The notes under the pieces are model-generated. The model saw only the letters and a program-made list of their open reading frames with translations, ran no database searches and was not told the origin of the DNA. The position numbers were made by a program, and so were the translations under genes. A stretch of DNA of 64,000 nt, taken from assembly GCA_022843745.1 (NCBI GenBank), contig JALHNB010000029.1, positions 1-64,000 of the forward strand, written 5' to 3'. Positions 8,178 to 17,074 of the stretch are shown one piece after another. The stretch comes from Anaerolineae bacterium. GTDB lineage: Bacteria; Chloroflexota; Anaerolineae; Aggregatilineales; Phototrophicaceae. Position 1 is the stretch's first letter; the number at the start of each line of letters is the position of its first letter.

Positions 8178-9670
8178 AACGAGTTGTCCTCAGAGGATGG
8201 GCCAAGCAGCAGATGTCTGGTTTGATACTTCAATGTTTTACGACCTTTATCCGATAAGTTGCTCGTGTGCGCGACACGGCGGGCTTCGGACAGCGCCTCA
8301 TTTGCCAAATCCTGCTCACCCAACGCCAGCAAACGGGTTGCCAGATTTTCCAGCCGCCGTGTGGCTTCTTTGATGTCACCATTTTCGAGCGCTTCCTGCG
8401 CACGTTCCTGCATCCGGTAGAGCGTTAATTTACCCAACGCATCCAGGATTGCGATGGGTGGATCTTCGGCAGGTGGGTTATCGGTTACTTCCACTGAAAC
8501 ATCGGTCAAAACCTGATATTTCTGGCTCTGGTTTTCGAGAATGTCACCTGTTGCCACCAATCGCGCCAATGAACGAAAGCCTAGCTTCATATTAGGGGGC
8601 ATTTGGAACTGGAACAATATTGAAATGAGGCGATTGGCCTGCAAGCTTCCCAATTGAATATAACCTTCGTTGATGGGCAGCGGCTGCGGATGAGGGGAAA
8701 GTTTAAAAGCCGATTCAAATTGAATGTCTGGATCGGGAGCAATGGATATTTGTACACGCTCGGCAAATGCGTCCGATAAATTACGCACATGATCGTTCAA
8801 AAAGCGCACAACAGCGGTGGCAGACTTAATATAGGCGGAACTGCCACCGGTTATCGAGGCTAATTTATCCAGGAACTCATCATTCCATTCCTGACCCAAC
8901 CCCATCGCGCTGATACCGATGCCTTCTTTGGCAGCAGCTTTCGCCAAATCAATACACTGATCCTGATCGCCAAACGTATTACCATCGGTGAGCAAAATAA
9001 CGTGATTGACCAGTTTGGGGCCGCGATACCGCCGATTCTGATCAACACCTTCAGACAGACCTTTGTAAATTTCGGTTCCGCCCGAAGCAATCATCATACT
9101 GACTTTGGCTTTTAACGCTGGCTTATCGCTTACGGTTGTGGCAGGGATCAATATCTCTGCTCGGTCATTGAATCCAACAACCGACAGAATATCTGTTTGT
9201 GAAAGCTGATCGATAATCTGATGCGCGGCGACTTTAACTTTGTCGATGCGTGTCCCGTTCATTGAATTGCTGTGATCCAGCACCAGCGTCAAATTCAGAC
9301 GGGATTCGCGTTTTTGGCGCTGCTGATCTTTAGCGCCGGGGTCGGGCAGGATTTCGGCCAGGAGATAAACGACTTGCGGCTCCACCAAAGGGGCTACGGT
9401 TCGTTTACTCGGTGTGACGCGCAGCATGAACGTTAAGCCACCGGCAGCACGTTTCGCCAACTGCCGATCCAGCTCACGCCGCCGATCAGGGTCGCTCAGA
9501 ATGTCATTGGCTGCCGAGATGTCCTGAAACTGGACATTCGCGCCCGGATTATTTTGGTTGACATCAGGATGTAAACGTCGCGCCGCGCGTCGATAAGCAG
9601 CTTTCACTTCTTCAGCCGAGGCGGTTAGAGAAACACCTAATATATTATAGGGGTCAAAATCAAGGCTCAT
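8174..9670 (-). CDS. J-domain/von Willebrand factor A fusion protein
   Basis: A 498-residue protein. Residues about 5-70 are a complete J-domain with YNILGVSLTASAEEVKAAYR, the HPD tripeptide in RRLHPDVN, and ILSDPDRR. A VWA domain follows (about 120-300): LTLVLDHSNSMNGTRI is the MIDAS DxSxS motif, with LLTDGNTFGD further on. The C-terminal third is helical with a region (about 410-450) rich in Ala, Glu and Arg. No signal peptide or membrane segment is visible. J-domains stimulate Hsp70 ATPase, so DnaK could be recruited to whatever the VWA domain binds. The fusion is uncommon in my knowledge. It lies between PP2C (15-base gap) and FHA (ATGA overlap). Confidence 0.88.
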   Translation of the reverse strand: MSLDFDPYNILGVSLTASAEEVKAAYRRAARRLHPDVNQNNPGANVQFQDISAANDILSDPDRRRELDRQLAKRAAGGLTFMLRVTPSKRTVAPLVEPQVVYLLAEILPDPGAKDQQRQKRESRLNLTLVLDHSNSMNGTRIDKVKVAAHQIIDQLSQTDILSVVGFNDRAEILIPATTVSDKPALKAKVSMMIASGGTEIYKGLSEGVDQNRRYRGPKLVNHVILLTDGNTFGDQDQCIDLAKAAAKEGIGISAMGLGQEWNDEFLDKLASITGGSSAYIKSATAVVRFLNDHVRNLSDAFAERVQISIAPDPDIQFESAFKLSPHPQPLPINEGYIQLGSLQANRLISILFQFQMPPNMKLGFRSLARLVATGDILENQSQKYQVLTDVSVEVTDNPPAEDPPIAILDALGKLTLYRMQERAQEALENGDIKEATRRLENLATRLLALGEQDLANEALSEARRVAHTSNLSDKGRKTLKYQTRHLLLGPSSEDNSL

Positions 9671-9685
9671 AACTTTTAGCTCAAC

Positions 9686-10663
9686 TTAACTGGTGGGTAT
9701 CTGTAACAATATTGCGGTAATGTTATCTGTGCCACCTCGGGTGTTTGCCAATGCGACTAACTTATCACATGCCTGCTGTGGATTATCGTGACTGATAGCG
9801 ATTTCGCCGATTTCTTTTTCTGTCACCTGGTTCCAAAGTCCATCGCTGCATAACAAGAGGCGTGAATTGGGCGGCAGGCGGCGAGTGATCGCATCAACTT
9901 CCAACTGCTCACTCTGTCCTAATGCCCGGTAAAGGACGTTACGCTGAGGGTGATCCAACGCCTCTTCATCCGTTAATTGATCGAGTTCTTTAAGACGCTG
10001 TACCAGTGAGTGATCGCGGGTAATTTGTTCCGGGCCATCTTTTGTGATGAGATAAACGCGGCTGTCACCGACATGAACGATATAAGCCAGATCGCCGATC
10101 ACCGTCGCTGCGCTGAGGGTTGTACCGCCCTCTGGGACTTTTATCATCACATCGGCATTTGATTTCTGGACAGCAGTCACCAGTATTTCGGTGATAGAAG
10201 GGCGGTCAGCGTTTGAATCGCCTGCCAGCAAAGGAAGGTAAATGTTGTTTGTCACCTGTGTAGCAAGAATACGCGCGACCATAGCGGAAGCTTTCTCGCC
10301 ATCGTGGTGTCCACCCATGCCGTCTGCAACGATAAACAGACCAAAATCAGGCCGTTCTTCAGAACTGCGACTCGTGAAAAACAACGACAAGGCGGCATCC
10401 TGGTTGTTGGTTCGAACCATGCCGACATCGGTTGACTGCCCAAACGTCAGATGTTCGTTTTTCGCGGAAATAACTGTTTCCAGGGGGAGGGGGCGTGTCG
10501 CACCATCGGCAATCGCTGACTCGTTTTCAATAGATTCTTTCGAGATCATGTCATTCGGGGACGCTGACACGACAGTTTTTTCCGCAGACTGAGCCGATTC
10601 CTGTGAAACAGCGTCTGGTGAATTTGGCTCTGACTGACTGAAGAGACGACGAAACAGATCCAT
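9686..10663 (-). CDS. PP2C-family Ser/Thr phosphatase
   Basis: A 325-residue protein with about 75 low-complexity acidic/Ser residues followed by a complete PPM/PP2C domain. Metal and substrate motifs are visible: GMVRTNNQDA, FIVADGMGGHHDGEKAS, TTLSAATVIGDLAYIVHVGDSRVYL (in shorter pieces), LLCSDGLWNQV and GTDNITAILLQ. It should remove phosphate from proteins phosphorylated by the kinase encoded 40 bases upstream. No membrane segment. The N-terminal extension may be a docking or autophosphorylation tail. Confidence 0.93.
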   Translation of the reverse strand: MDLFRRLFSQSEPNSPDAVSQESAQSAEKTVVSASPNDMISKESIENESAIADGATRPLPLETVISAKNEHLTFGQSTDVGMVRTNNQDAALSLFFTSRSSEERPDFGLFIVADGMGGHHDGEKASAMVARILATQVTNNIYLPLLAGDSNADRPSITEILVTAVQKSNADVMIKVPEGGTTLSAATVIGDLAYIVHVGDSRVYLITKDGPEQITRDHSLVQRLKELDQLTDEEALDHPQRNVLYRALGQSEQLEVDAITRRLPPNSRLLLCSDGLWNQVTEKEIGEIAISHDNPQQACDKLVALANTRGGTDNITAILLQIPTS

Positions 10664-10703
10664 GAGTTAGACTCCAATAGTGGACATACTCTAATGAGTA
10701 ATC

Positions 10704-12644
10704 CTAGGTGACAAGTGGAAGAGCATAAAGCGTTTTATCCATTGAACCGATCAGAATTACATCTCCAGCAATACAGGGTGACGATGTAATTGGCCCACCC
10801 GTCTTAAATTTCCAACGCTCTTTGCCACTCTGGCAGTCTACACAGTAAAAGTAATCATCTGTGCCGCCAAAATAGACAGCGCCCTTGTGAACGATGGGTG
10901 ATGAGACAATCGGTTTTTCAGTATTGAATTTCCACTTCTCTTTAGAGGTCTGCGCGTTGAGGCAGTATAAGTGGCCGTCGGCTGACCCAAAATAGAGCAT
11001 CCCCTCCGCGACTGTCGGTGATGAAATAACAGGGCCGTTGGTGCGGAAACGCCACGAGCTGAAACCGCTGCTGGCATCCAGCGCATACATATGATTGTCC
11101 TGTGATCCGATGTAGCAGATGCCCTCGACAGGATCAACAAACGGTGAAGATGTTACATTTCGTTTTGCGCGGAAGCCCCATTTTCGGTTGCCATTAAGCT
11201 CCAAAGCAACGACTTCACCGGCCTCGGAACCGACAATGATGAGTTCGTTGGTCACGAATGGGCAGCCACGCACCGGAGCTGCCATGTCATATGACCATAG
11301 AAAACGCCCATTCATTGACATCAGCGCATAAACCTTGCCGTCATCACAGCCGAAGAAAACGCGACCATGAGCCACGCGCGCGGTGCTGCGAATGCGATCA
11401 CGGGCTGCGTATGACCAGTTGATGCGGCCTGTGCGATAATCGACGGCATTGAATGAATAATCTTCCGAACCGAATAGAATCAACTTGTTTGATTCATCAA
11501 GAACAGGCGATGAGGCAATTCCGCCATTGGTGGGGTGCTTCCAGACAAATTCACCCGTGTCCGTTTTGACCGCCCATACGTTTGTATCGTAAGAGCCAAT
11601 ATAGGCATATTCGCGATAGACCATCGGACTGCAACGGATTTCATCTTCCGTCTTGAATTTCCACTTCGGCACGATCTCGCCCGATTGGGAGGCATCGGGG
11701 AAGAAATCAGTTCCATCAACAGGAGCAGCAGACGCTCTGCCCGATGAGATATTGATCGCAGGCATATTGAGGGGACGATAGCGCAGATATTCGAGTTCCG
11801 TTTTCATCTCCGCGCAGGATTGATAGCGTTTGGAGGGTTCAAACTCGACTGCTTTTTCGACGAGTGAAACCAGTTCCGGCGGCGTTTTGGGATTGAGATC
11901 AGGGATTGGGCGTTCAGCAAAGCTAAACGGTGGTTCCAGACGCGGGTCACGGCGTGTTAATACGTGATGCAGGGTAGCCCCTAGGCTGTAAATATCGCTG
12001 AGAGGTGAAACATTACCCTTATACTGCTCCGGCGCGGAATATCCTTCTGTCCCGATCATCGTATTCTTGACGTTGGGGACAAAATTCTTCGCGATACCGA
12101 AGTCGATCAGCCGGACTTTGCCTAAGCTGTCAATCATCACGTTCGAGGGTTTCATATCGCGGAAAATGATCGCTTCGGGCTGATGGCGATGCAAGTATTC
12201 CAGCACATCACATAGATCAATTGCCCACTCGATGATCTTTTCCATCGGCAGCTCTTTGGTTTTGGAAAGCAGAATTTCCAAATCGCTACCATTGATATAT
12301 TCCATCACCAGATATGCCCGATCATTCTGATCGAAAAAATCGAAAATTTTCGGGATAGCGGGATGGGAAAGAGTCGCGAGGATATTCGCCTCACGCTGAA
12401 AGGTCTTGAGTGTTGAGGCACGCAGGTTCGCATCCGTTGCAGGATTGAGCATTTCCTTGACGGCGACAAGTTTGCGCACATCGGGGAAATTCAGGTCACG
12501 CGCCTGGTAAACGGAACCTTGTCCACCACCGCCGAGAACCCCCAGGATTTTATAGCGAGCAAGCAATACCGTATTGGCCTGGAGCGAGGTTGTAAAATTA
12601 CCACTCCCGTCCCCCATTCCTGCGAACTGTGTTGTTTCGGGCAT
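10704..12644 (-). CDS. Ser/Thr protein kinase with C-terminal PQQ-type beta-propeller
   Basis: A 646-residue protein. The kinase domain (about 30-290) shows the glycine-rich loop LGGGGQGSVYQAR, the lysine in VAVKEM, FRDMKPSN (usual HRD histidine replaced by Phe, catalytic Asp kept), IDFGIAKNF and GTEGYSAPEQ. The C-terminal half (about 330-646) is a run of repeats of the type WKFKT...SSPxxxxxxxxxGSxDxxxYALD, a PQQ/WD-like propeller of about seven to eight blades. There is no transmembrane segment between the halves, unlike PASTA kinases or other sensor kinases, so the propeller is predicted to be cytosolic. First gene of the minus-strand signalling operon. Confidence 0.93.
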   Translation of the reverse strand: MPETTQFAGMGDGSGNFTTSLQANTVLLARYKILGVLGGGGQGSVYQARDLNFPDVRKLVAVKEMLNPATDANLRASTLKTFQREANILATLSHPAIPKIFDFFDQNDRAYLVMEYINGSDLEILLSKTKELPMEKIIEWAIDLCDVLEYLHRHQPEAIIFRDMKPSNVMIDSLGKVRLIDFGIAKNFVPNVKNTMIGTEGYSAPEQYKGNVSPLSDIYSLGATLHHVLTRRDPRLEPPFSFAERPIPDLNPKTPPELVSLVEKAVEFEPSKRYQSCAEMKTELEYLRYRPLNMPAINISSGRASAAPVDGTDFFPDASQSGEIVPKWKFKTEDEIRCSPMVYREYAYIGSYDTNVWAVKTDTGEFVWKHPTNGGIASSPVLDESNKLILFGSEDYSFNAVDYRTGRINWSYAARDRIRSTARVAHGRVFFGCDDGKVYALMSMNGRFLWSYDMAAPVRGCPFVTNELIIVGSEAGEVVALELNGNRKWGFRAKRNVTSSPFVDPVEGICYIGSQDNHMYALDASSGFSSWRFRTNGPVISSPTVAEGMLYFGSADGHLYCLNAQTSKEKWKFNTEKPIVSSPIVHKGAVYFGGTDDYFYCVDCQSGKERWKFKTGGPITSSPCIAGDVILIGSMDKTLYALPLVT

Positions 12645-12707
12645 AGATCAGGCCTTTAAATCTAGCAATGAGTTGCTAATGAGATGCTGATGATGTCGTC
12701 TTGAATA

Positions 12708-12736
12708 ATTATATTTAACCTGAGAAAATACTGCAA
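12708..12736 (-). promoter_or_regulatory. Promoter of the kinase operon
   Basis: On the minus strand TTGCAG (12731-12736) and a perfect TATAAT (12708-12713) are 17 bases apart, 64 bases before the kinase start. It lies in the 127-base gap shared with the divergent hemW gene. Confidence 0.7.
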
Positions 12737-12771
12737 TTAACGTATTCCTCAATAGATGACTCGATTGTAAC

Positions 12772-13935
12772 ATGATAGTTCCGCTGGCGATATATTTGCA
12801 TATCCCGTTTTGCCGCACAAAGTGTACTTACTGCGCGTTTAACACCTACACAAATATGGATTCCTTGATTGAACCATTCGTAGACGCGCTTATCCACGAA
12901 ATTCGTATCGGCGGGGAGAGCAAACCCGGTCAGGCAGTTGGTACGATCTTTTTTGGGGGCGGGACACCCAGTTTGCTCACGCCCGAACAAATCGAGCGCA
13001 TTTTGGCAGCCATAAGCACTTACTTTGATGTGATGCTGGATGCGGAAGTCTCGCTAGAGGCTAACCCCAATGACATCACGCAAGAGTATTTGAGCGAACT
13101 GCGGCAGAAAGGCATCAATCGCCTTAGCCTGGGGATGCAATCCGCAAATAGCTCCGAACTAAAATTATTCGCGCGGCGGCATGACAATGACCAGACCGCA
13201 CGAGCCGTTTCAGCAGCCCGTGCCGCTGGTTTTGACAGCCTCAACCTTGATCTGATTTATGGTGTTCCTCACCAGACGCTCTCAGGTTGGGATTGGAGTT
13301 TACAGCAGATGCTGGCGCTCCAACCCGATCACGTATCGCTGTATGCGCTGGGGTTAGAGGATGGAACGCCGATGCAGGAATGGGTGGCGAAAGGCCGCTT
13401 GCCGACACCGGATGAGGACCTCGCCGCTGATATGTATGAATTGGCAACTGAAAAGCTGGCTGGCGCAGCATACGAACAATACGAAATCAGCAATTGGTCA
13501 AAGCCAGGGCATACCTGCCGTCACAATCTGCAATATTGGCGAAACTTGCCCTATGCGGGATATGGGCCAGGTGCGCATGGATATGCTGACGGTGTGCGAT
13601 ACTCGACGGTTTTGTCGCCGCAGCGCTATATTAAAGCTTTGGAGAACGTAAGCGATCCATCGGTTTTCCCTCATACGCCGGCAACACATGAAGCTGTGGT
13701 CGTGGATCGGTCAGCAGAAATTTCTGAAACGCTGATTATGGGGCTGCGGCTGACACAAGAGGGGATCAATCGCAAGACTTTTGTCCAGCGCTTCGGTATT
13801 GATCTGGTTGAACTTCATCAGGAGGTCATTGAGAAATACGTCAATTACGGCCTGCTGCATGTGGACACCGAAGTTGTTCGCATCACGCAGCAGGGGCGGT
13901 TATTGAGCAATATGATTTTTCGCGAATTGGTCTAA
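12772..13935 (+). CDS. hemW: HemW-like radical SAM protein
   Basis: A 387-residue radical SAM protein. The 4Fe-4S motif is Cys14-x3-Cys18-x2-Cys21 in HIPFCRTKCTYCAF, followed by FFGGGTPSLL, LSLGMQS and the GYGPGAHGY stretch typical of HemW. The family was long annotated as oxygen-independent coproporphyrinogen oxidase but is now understood as a heme chaperone in several bacteria; the shorter C-terminal region agrees with HemW rather than HemN. No good ribosome site precedes the ATG, so a leaderless message is possible. Its stop overlaps the convergent polyprenyl synthase stop by four bases. Confidence 0.88.
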   Translation: MIVPLAIYLHIPFCRTKCTYCAFNTYTNMDSLIEPFVDALIHEIRIGGESKPGQAVGTIFFGGGTPSLLTPEQIERILAAISTYFDVMLDAEVSLEANPNDITQEYLSELRQKGINRLSLGMQSANSSELKLFARRHDNDQTARAVSAARAAGFDSLNLDLIYGVPHQTLSGWDWSLQQMLALQPDHVSLYALGLEDGTPMQEWVAKGRLPTPDEDLAADMYELATEKLAGAAYEQYEISNWSKPGHTCRHNLQYWRNLPYAGYGPGAHGYADGVRYSTVLSPQRYIKALENVSDPSVFPHTPATHEAVVVDRSAEISETLIMGLRLTQEGINRKTFVQRFGIDLVELHQEVIEKYVNYGLLHVDTEVVRITQQGRLLSNMIFRELV

Positions 13936-14948
13936 TAGCTGCGCTGGAATAAAATATCCACGAACTTCCGAATCCACACGCCCGGTTCGCCTTCCGGTTC
14001 AGCCTGATTCAGCGCTTGAATTGCTTTTTCATAGTAGCGCATCTCAATTTCCTGCGTATATTTTTGCGCTTCAAGTGAATCAAGAATCGCGACGGCTTTG
14101 GTCACATCTTCATCTGACAACTGCGTCTGCTGGTAAATTGCAGCTAAAGGCTCACTTTTGGTCAGCGCGTAGAGCACAGGCAGTGATTTTTTGCGTGAGA
14201 TAATGTCAGTTGCAACCGATTTTCCAGTCAGGTCAGGATCGCCCCAAATCCCCAGAATATCGTCGCGTATTTGAAATGCGATACCCATATTGAGCGCGAA
14301 AGAGGCATATTCTTCGGCTAATTTCTCGTCACCTGTGGCGATTAACGCGCCGATCTGCGCACATGCACTTAGCAGGGCAGCCGATTTGCCCGTAATCATC
14401 GAGACGTAATCATCGACAGAGACAATCGCCTGTTTTTCGAATCGCATGTCCAGATGCTGCCCACGTGTGAGTTCCAGGTTAGTCAGGTTGAAAACGCGCC
14501 AGATTTTGACCAGCGTTTCCGGCGGGACACCTGTATCAGAAAGGCCCTCCAAAGCGCAGTAAGCGAGGCTGAACAGCGAATCGCCTGCATTGATCGCGTT
14601 GGCGTTGCCCCAGATTTTCCAGACAGTAGGTCGTCCATGACGGATTGCGCTGTCGTCCTGAATATCGTCGTGAATGAGCGAGAAATTGTGCAGTAATTCG
14701 ACGGCAGCCGCAGCCGGAAGTGCTTGTTTCCAGCTCCCACCCGCAGCCTCTGTACAAAGCAGGAGAAAAAGAGGGCGGATACGTTTTCCGGTGGGATGCA
14801 AGTGGGGCTGGTCGAATTCATCGACCCATCCCATTGGGTAACGTGCCATAACTCCGAAGCCAGGCGCGTTGTCAGAGACCAAAGCCACAACGCCACGCAA
14901 GGTTGTATCGAGATCGGCGGCGTAACGCTGCATAAATTGTTCAAACAA
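13932..14948 (-). CDS. Polyprenyl (geranylgeranyl/farnesyl-type) diphosphate synthase
   Basis: A trans-isoprenyl diphosphate synthase of 338 residues. It condenses IPP with allylic diphosphates. The first aspartate-rich motif is LIHDDIQDDS and the second is FQIRDDILGIWGD; HPTGKRIRPLFLLL and TGKSAALLSACAQ are also conserved. Chain length cannot be decided by eye. It lies ten bases after the IPP isomerase gene on the same strand, so substrate-making and substrate-using enzymes are cotranscribed. Confidence 0.92.
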   Translation of the reverse strand: MFEQFMQRYAADLDTTLRGVVALVSDNAPGFGVMARYPMGWVDEFDQPHLHPTGKRIRPLFLLLCTEAAGGSWKQALPAAAAVELLHNFSLIHDDIQDDSAIRHGRPTVWKIWGNANAINAGDSLFSLAYCALEGLSDTGVPPETLVKIWRVFNLTNLELTRGQHLDMRFEKQAIVSVDDYVSMITGKSAALLSACAQIGALIATGDEKLAEEYASFALNMGIAFQIRDDILGIWGDPDLTGKSVATDIISRKKSLPVLYALTKSEPLAAIYQQTQLSDEDVTKAVAILDSLEAQKYTQEIEMRYYEKAIQALNQAEPEGEPGVWIRKFVDILFQRSY

Positions 14949-14958
14949 AGTTGTGACC

Positions 14959-15999
14959 CTACACTTTCATCAACGTAGTTTTCTGGAGATCAGCAATATT
15001 TTTTGCGCCGCTGCACAGCATTGCAATGCGGAATTGGGAGGTGAGTTCTCGAACGAGTTGCTCCGTCGCTTCAATGGATTGGTCGGCGGCTTTCAGGAAC
15101 GGCCCAGCCAATCCACCTAAAACCGAACCTAAAGCGATACATTTGGCAATATCAATGCCATCGCGGAGACCACCGCTGGCAATAACTTTGAGGTTTGGCG
15201 CACCATTTACGGCGTATTGGATGGCGTCGGCTGTGGGAATGCCCCAATCGGCGAAACTGGCTGCAACACGTGCGTGAAAAGCAGTTGGAGCACGATGATA
15301 TTCCACTTCGCTCCATGACGTGCCGCCCGAACCTGCGACATCAATGGCCGCAACGCCCACATTCGCCAGATCACGTGCATTTTTCTCAGAAAATCCCCAA
15401 CCGACTTCTTTAGCAATCACAGGTACGGATACCTGCTTGCAAACCTGCTCGACTTTTGCCAACAGTCCTGCAAAGTTGACATCACCTTCCGGCTGAACGG
15501 CTTCCTGAAGCACATTAAAGTGCAAAATGAGCGCATCTGCTTCGACCATATCGACGGCTCGCTGGCATTGGTCAGCGCCATAGCCGTAATTCAACTGCAC
15601 CGCACCGACATTGGCGAAAAGCAGAATATCCGGGGCAATATTTCGAACGCGATAACTGTAGGCCAGATCGGGATTTTCAATCGCGGCACGCTGTGAGCCA
15701 AGACCCATCGCGATCTTGTGAGATTGCGCCACTTCTGCCAGATTTTGGTTGATCCGGTAAGCCAGGTCAGTACCGCCCGTCATCGATGAAACAAGGATCG
15801 GCGCAGAGAGCGTTTTACCGAACAATTCGATGGTTGAATCAACCTCGTTGAGATTGATTTCCGGCAGCCCCTGGTGCATAAAACGATATTTTTCCAAACC
15901 TGTCGTCAGACGCGGAAATTGGACATCTTTTTCGAGGTTAATGCGAATATGATCGACTTTACGGCTTTCCGTCGAAGGCGTTTCCGTGACTTTGGTCAT
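14959..15999 (-). CDS. fni: Type 2 isopentenyl-diphosphate delta-isomerase
   Basis: FMN-dependent isomerase that interconverts IPP and DMAPP, 346 residues. Visible signatures: RKVDHIRINLEKDVQ at the N-terminus, PILVSSMTGGT, MGLGSQRAAIE, LHFNVLQEAVQPEGD, VIAKEVGWGFS, the flavin loop VAGSGGTSW and IASGGLRDGIDIAKC. All are type 2 IDI features. It is the first gene of an isoprenoid pair with the downstream polyprenyl synthase. Confidence 0.95.
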   Translation of the reverse strand: MTKVTETPSTESRKVDHIRINLEKDVQFPRLTTGLEKYRFMHQGLPEINLNEVDSTIELFGKTLSAPILVSSMTGGTDLAYRINQNLAEVAQSHKIAMGLGSQRAAIENPDLAYSYRVRNIAPDILLFANVGAVQLNYGYGADQCQRAVDMVEADALILHFNVLQEAVQPEGDVNFAGLLAKVEQVCKQVSVPVIAKEVGWGFSEKNARDLANVGVAAIDVAGSGGTSWSEVEYHRAPTAFHARVAASFADWGIPTADAIQYAVNGAPNLKVIASGGLRDGIDIAKCIALGSVLGGLAGPFLKAADQSIEATEQLVRELTSQFRIAMLCSGAKNIADLQKTTLMKV

Positions 16000-16029
16000 T
16001 GGTGGGTGTTCCTTGTTTTGGTGAGTGTA

Positions 16030-16059
16030 ATCCTACCTGATATAGTCTACGTGTGTCAA
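16030..16059 (-). promoter_or_regulatory. Promoter of the isoprenoid pair
   Basis: On the minus strand a perfect TTGACA (16054-16059) and TAGGAT (16030-16035) are 18 bases apart, about 30 bases upstream of the fni start. Confidence 0.55.
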
Positions 16060-16065
16060 CGTACA

Positions 16066-16094
16066 CTGGCAAGCTGCATCATAATCGTTATAAT
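16066..16094 (+). promoter_or_regulatory. Promoter of the acyl carrier protein gene
   Basis: CTGGCA (16066-16071) and a perfect TATAAT (16089-16094) are 17 bases apart, giving a leader of about 55 bases before the ATG at 16155. Confidence 0.6.
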
Positions 16095-16154
16095 GGTTCT
16101 TTGTTATTCGAACAGACAACCCAGCCCCATACACCTAATATTGGAGGTCAATTT

Positions 16155-16391
16155 ATGGCATCTACTGAAGAACGTGTAAAGAATATCGTCGTCGAACTGC
16201 TCGGCGTAGATTCAGATCGCGTTGTACCACCTGCTCGTTTCCGCGAAGACCTGGAAGCCGATTCGCTCGACCTGGTTGAACTCATCATGGCGTTTGAAGA
16301 AGAGTTCGGTGGCGAAATCACGGATGAAGACGCGCAGAAGATTACAACCGTCGGCGAAGCAATCGACTACATCGGCACACATATGACCTAG
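16155..16391 (+). CDS. acpP: Acyl carrier protein
   Basis: A 78-residue acidic ACP with the phosphopantetheine site Ser in [18 protein letters not shown]. It carries growing acyl chains for fatty acid synthesis; FabF and PlsX are encoded together at 45.8-48.1 kb. The reading frame is open further upstream (from 16053), but the ATG at 16155 has a strong GGAGG site eight bases before it and gives the normal family length. The gene stands alone. A short inverted repeat CTAGCT/AGCTAG spans its stop and might act as a weak terminator. Confidence 0.95.
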   Translation: MASTEERVKNIVVELLGVDSDRVVPPARFREDLEADSLDLVELIMAFEEEFGGEITDEDAQKITTVGEAIDYIGTHMT

Positions 16392-16394
16392 CTT

Positions 16395-17072
16395 TTAGCT
16401 AGTTGCTTTATCAAGTTGTGATTGAGATATTCTGCGAGGCGGCTTTGGCTGCCTCGTTTCTTGTATTTGAGTCACGCCGAAGATGATACAGATGCCGATA
16501 AACAGAACCCCCCCAACGCCGATCTTTACCGTCAGGTGATAGGCATTCATCAGTTCATAAGCTTGTGCCAATCCCCAAACAGACGCGATAGCCCCTATAA
16601 AACTTGCGATGATCCCAACTATCGAATGCCAGCGGGAAACATATCCACTCAGGCCGACACCGCCGATGGTGAGTGCCGTCAACGAGAGAATGAACTGTTG
16701 ACGATAATTGGGATCATCTGGATATTGGGTGAAAAACTCCAGCGGTGGCAGCAGCGCGGCAGTTACGATCAGGACGAAAGCAGCGCGCAGCAAAATATGA
16801 CTGCGGCTGAATCCCACTATCGCCGCGAGACAAACTAAGGGCAGACGCAGCAGCAGCGTGAGCAGTAGGGGGAGAGAACTTGCCCGTACCGCCGGATGAA
16901 GGCTTGTCCACTCCGCCAGATCATAAACCCCGAAGCTTAAACTCACACCGGGATTCAAGAGCCAGGGCATGCAGTAGGCGACGAGTGCTAGTAAAACCAA
17001 TAAGACCTGTGGATTGAGGACTGAGGACTGAGAAAAAGGCGAAAAACGGCGAGCAGGGGTGGCGGAGTTCAA
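16395..17072 (-). CDS. Hypothetical multi-pass membrane protein
   Basis: A 225-residue protein of unknown function with about six hydrophobic segments: VLLVLLALVAYCMPWLL near residue 30, then around 75-90, 93-110, 128-142, 150-170 and 180-197, followed by a basic C-terminal tail. The frame begins with TTG at 17070-17072, only two bases after the bchI-like stop, and no better in-frame start precedes the first membrane segment. The close spacing suggests coupling to bchI. Confidence 0.7.
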   Translation of the reverse strand: MNSATPARRFSPFSQSSVLNPQVLLVLLALVAYCMPWLLNPGVSLSFGVYDLAEWTSLHPAVRASSLPLLLTLLLRLPLVCLAAIVGFSRSHILLRAAFVLIVTAALLPPLEFFTQYPDDPNYRQQFILSLTALTIGGVGLSGYVSRWHSIVGIIASFIGAIASVWGLAQAYELMNAYHLTVKIGVGGVLFIGICIIFGVTQIQETRQPKPPRRISQSQLDKATS

Positions 17073-17074
17073 AT

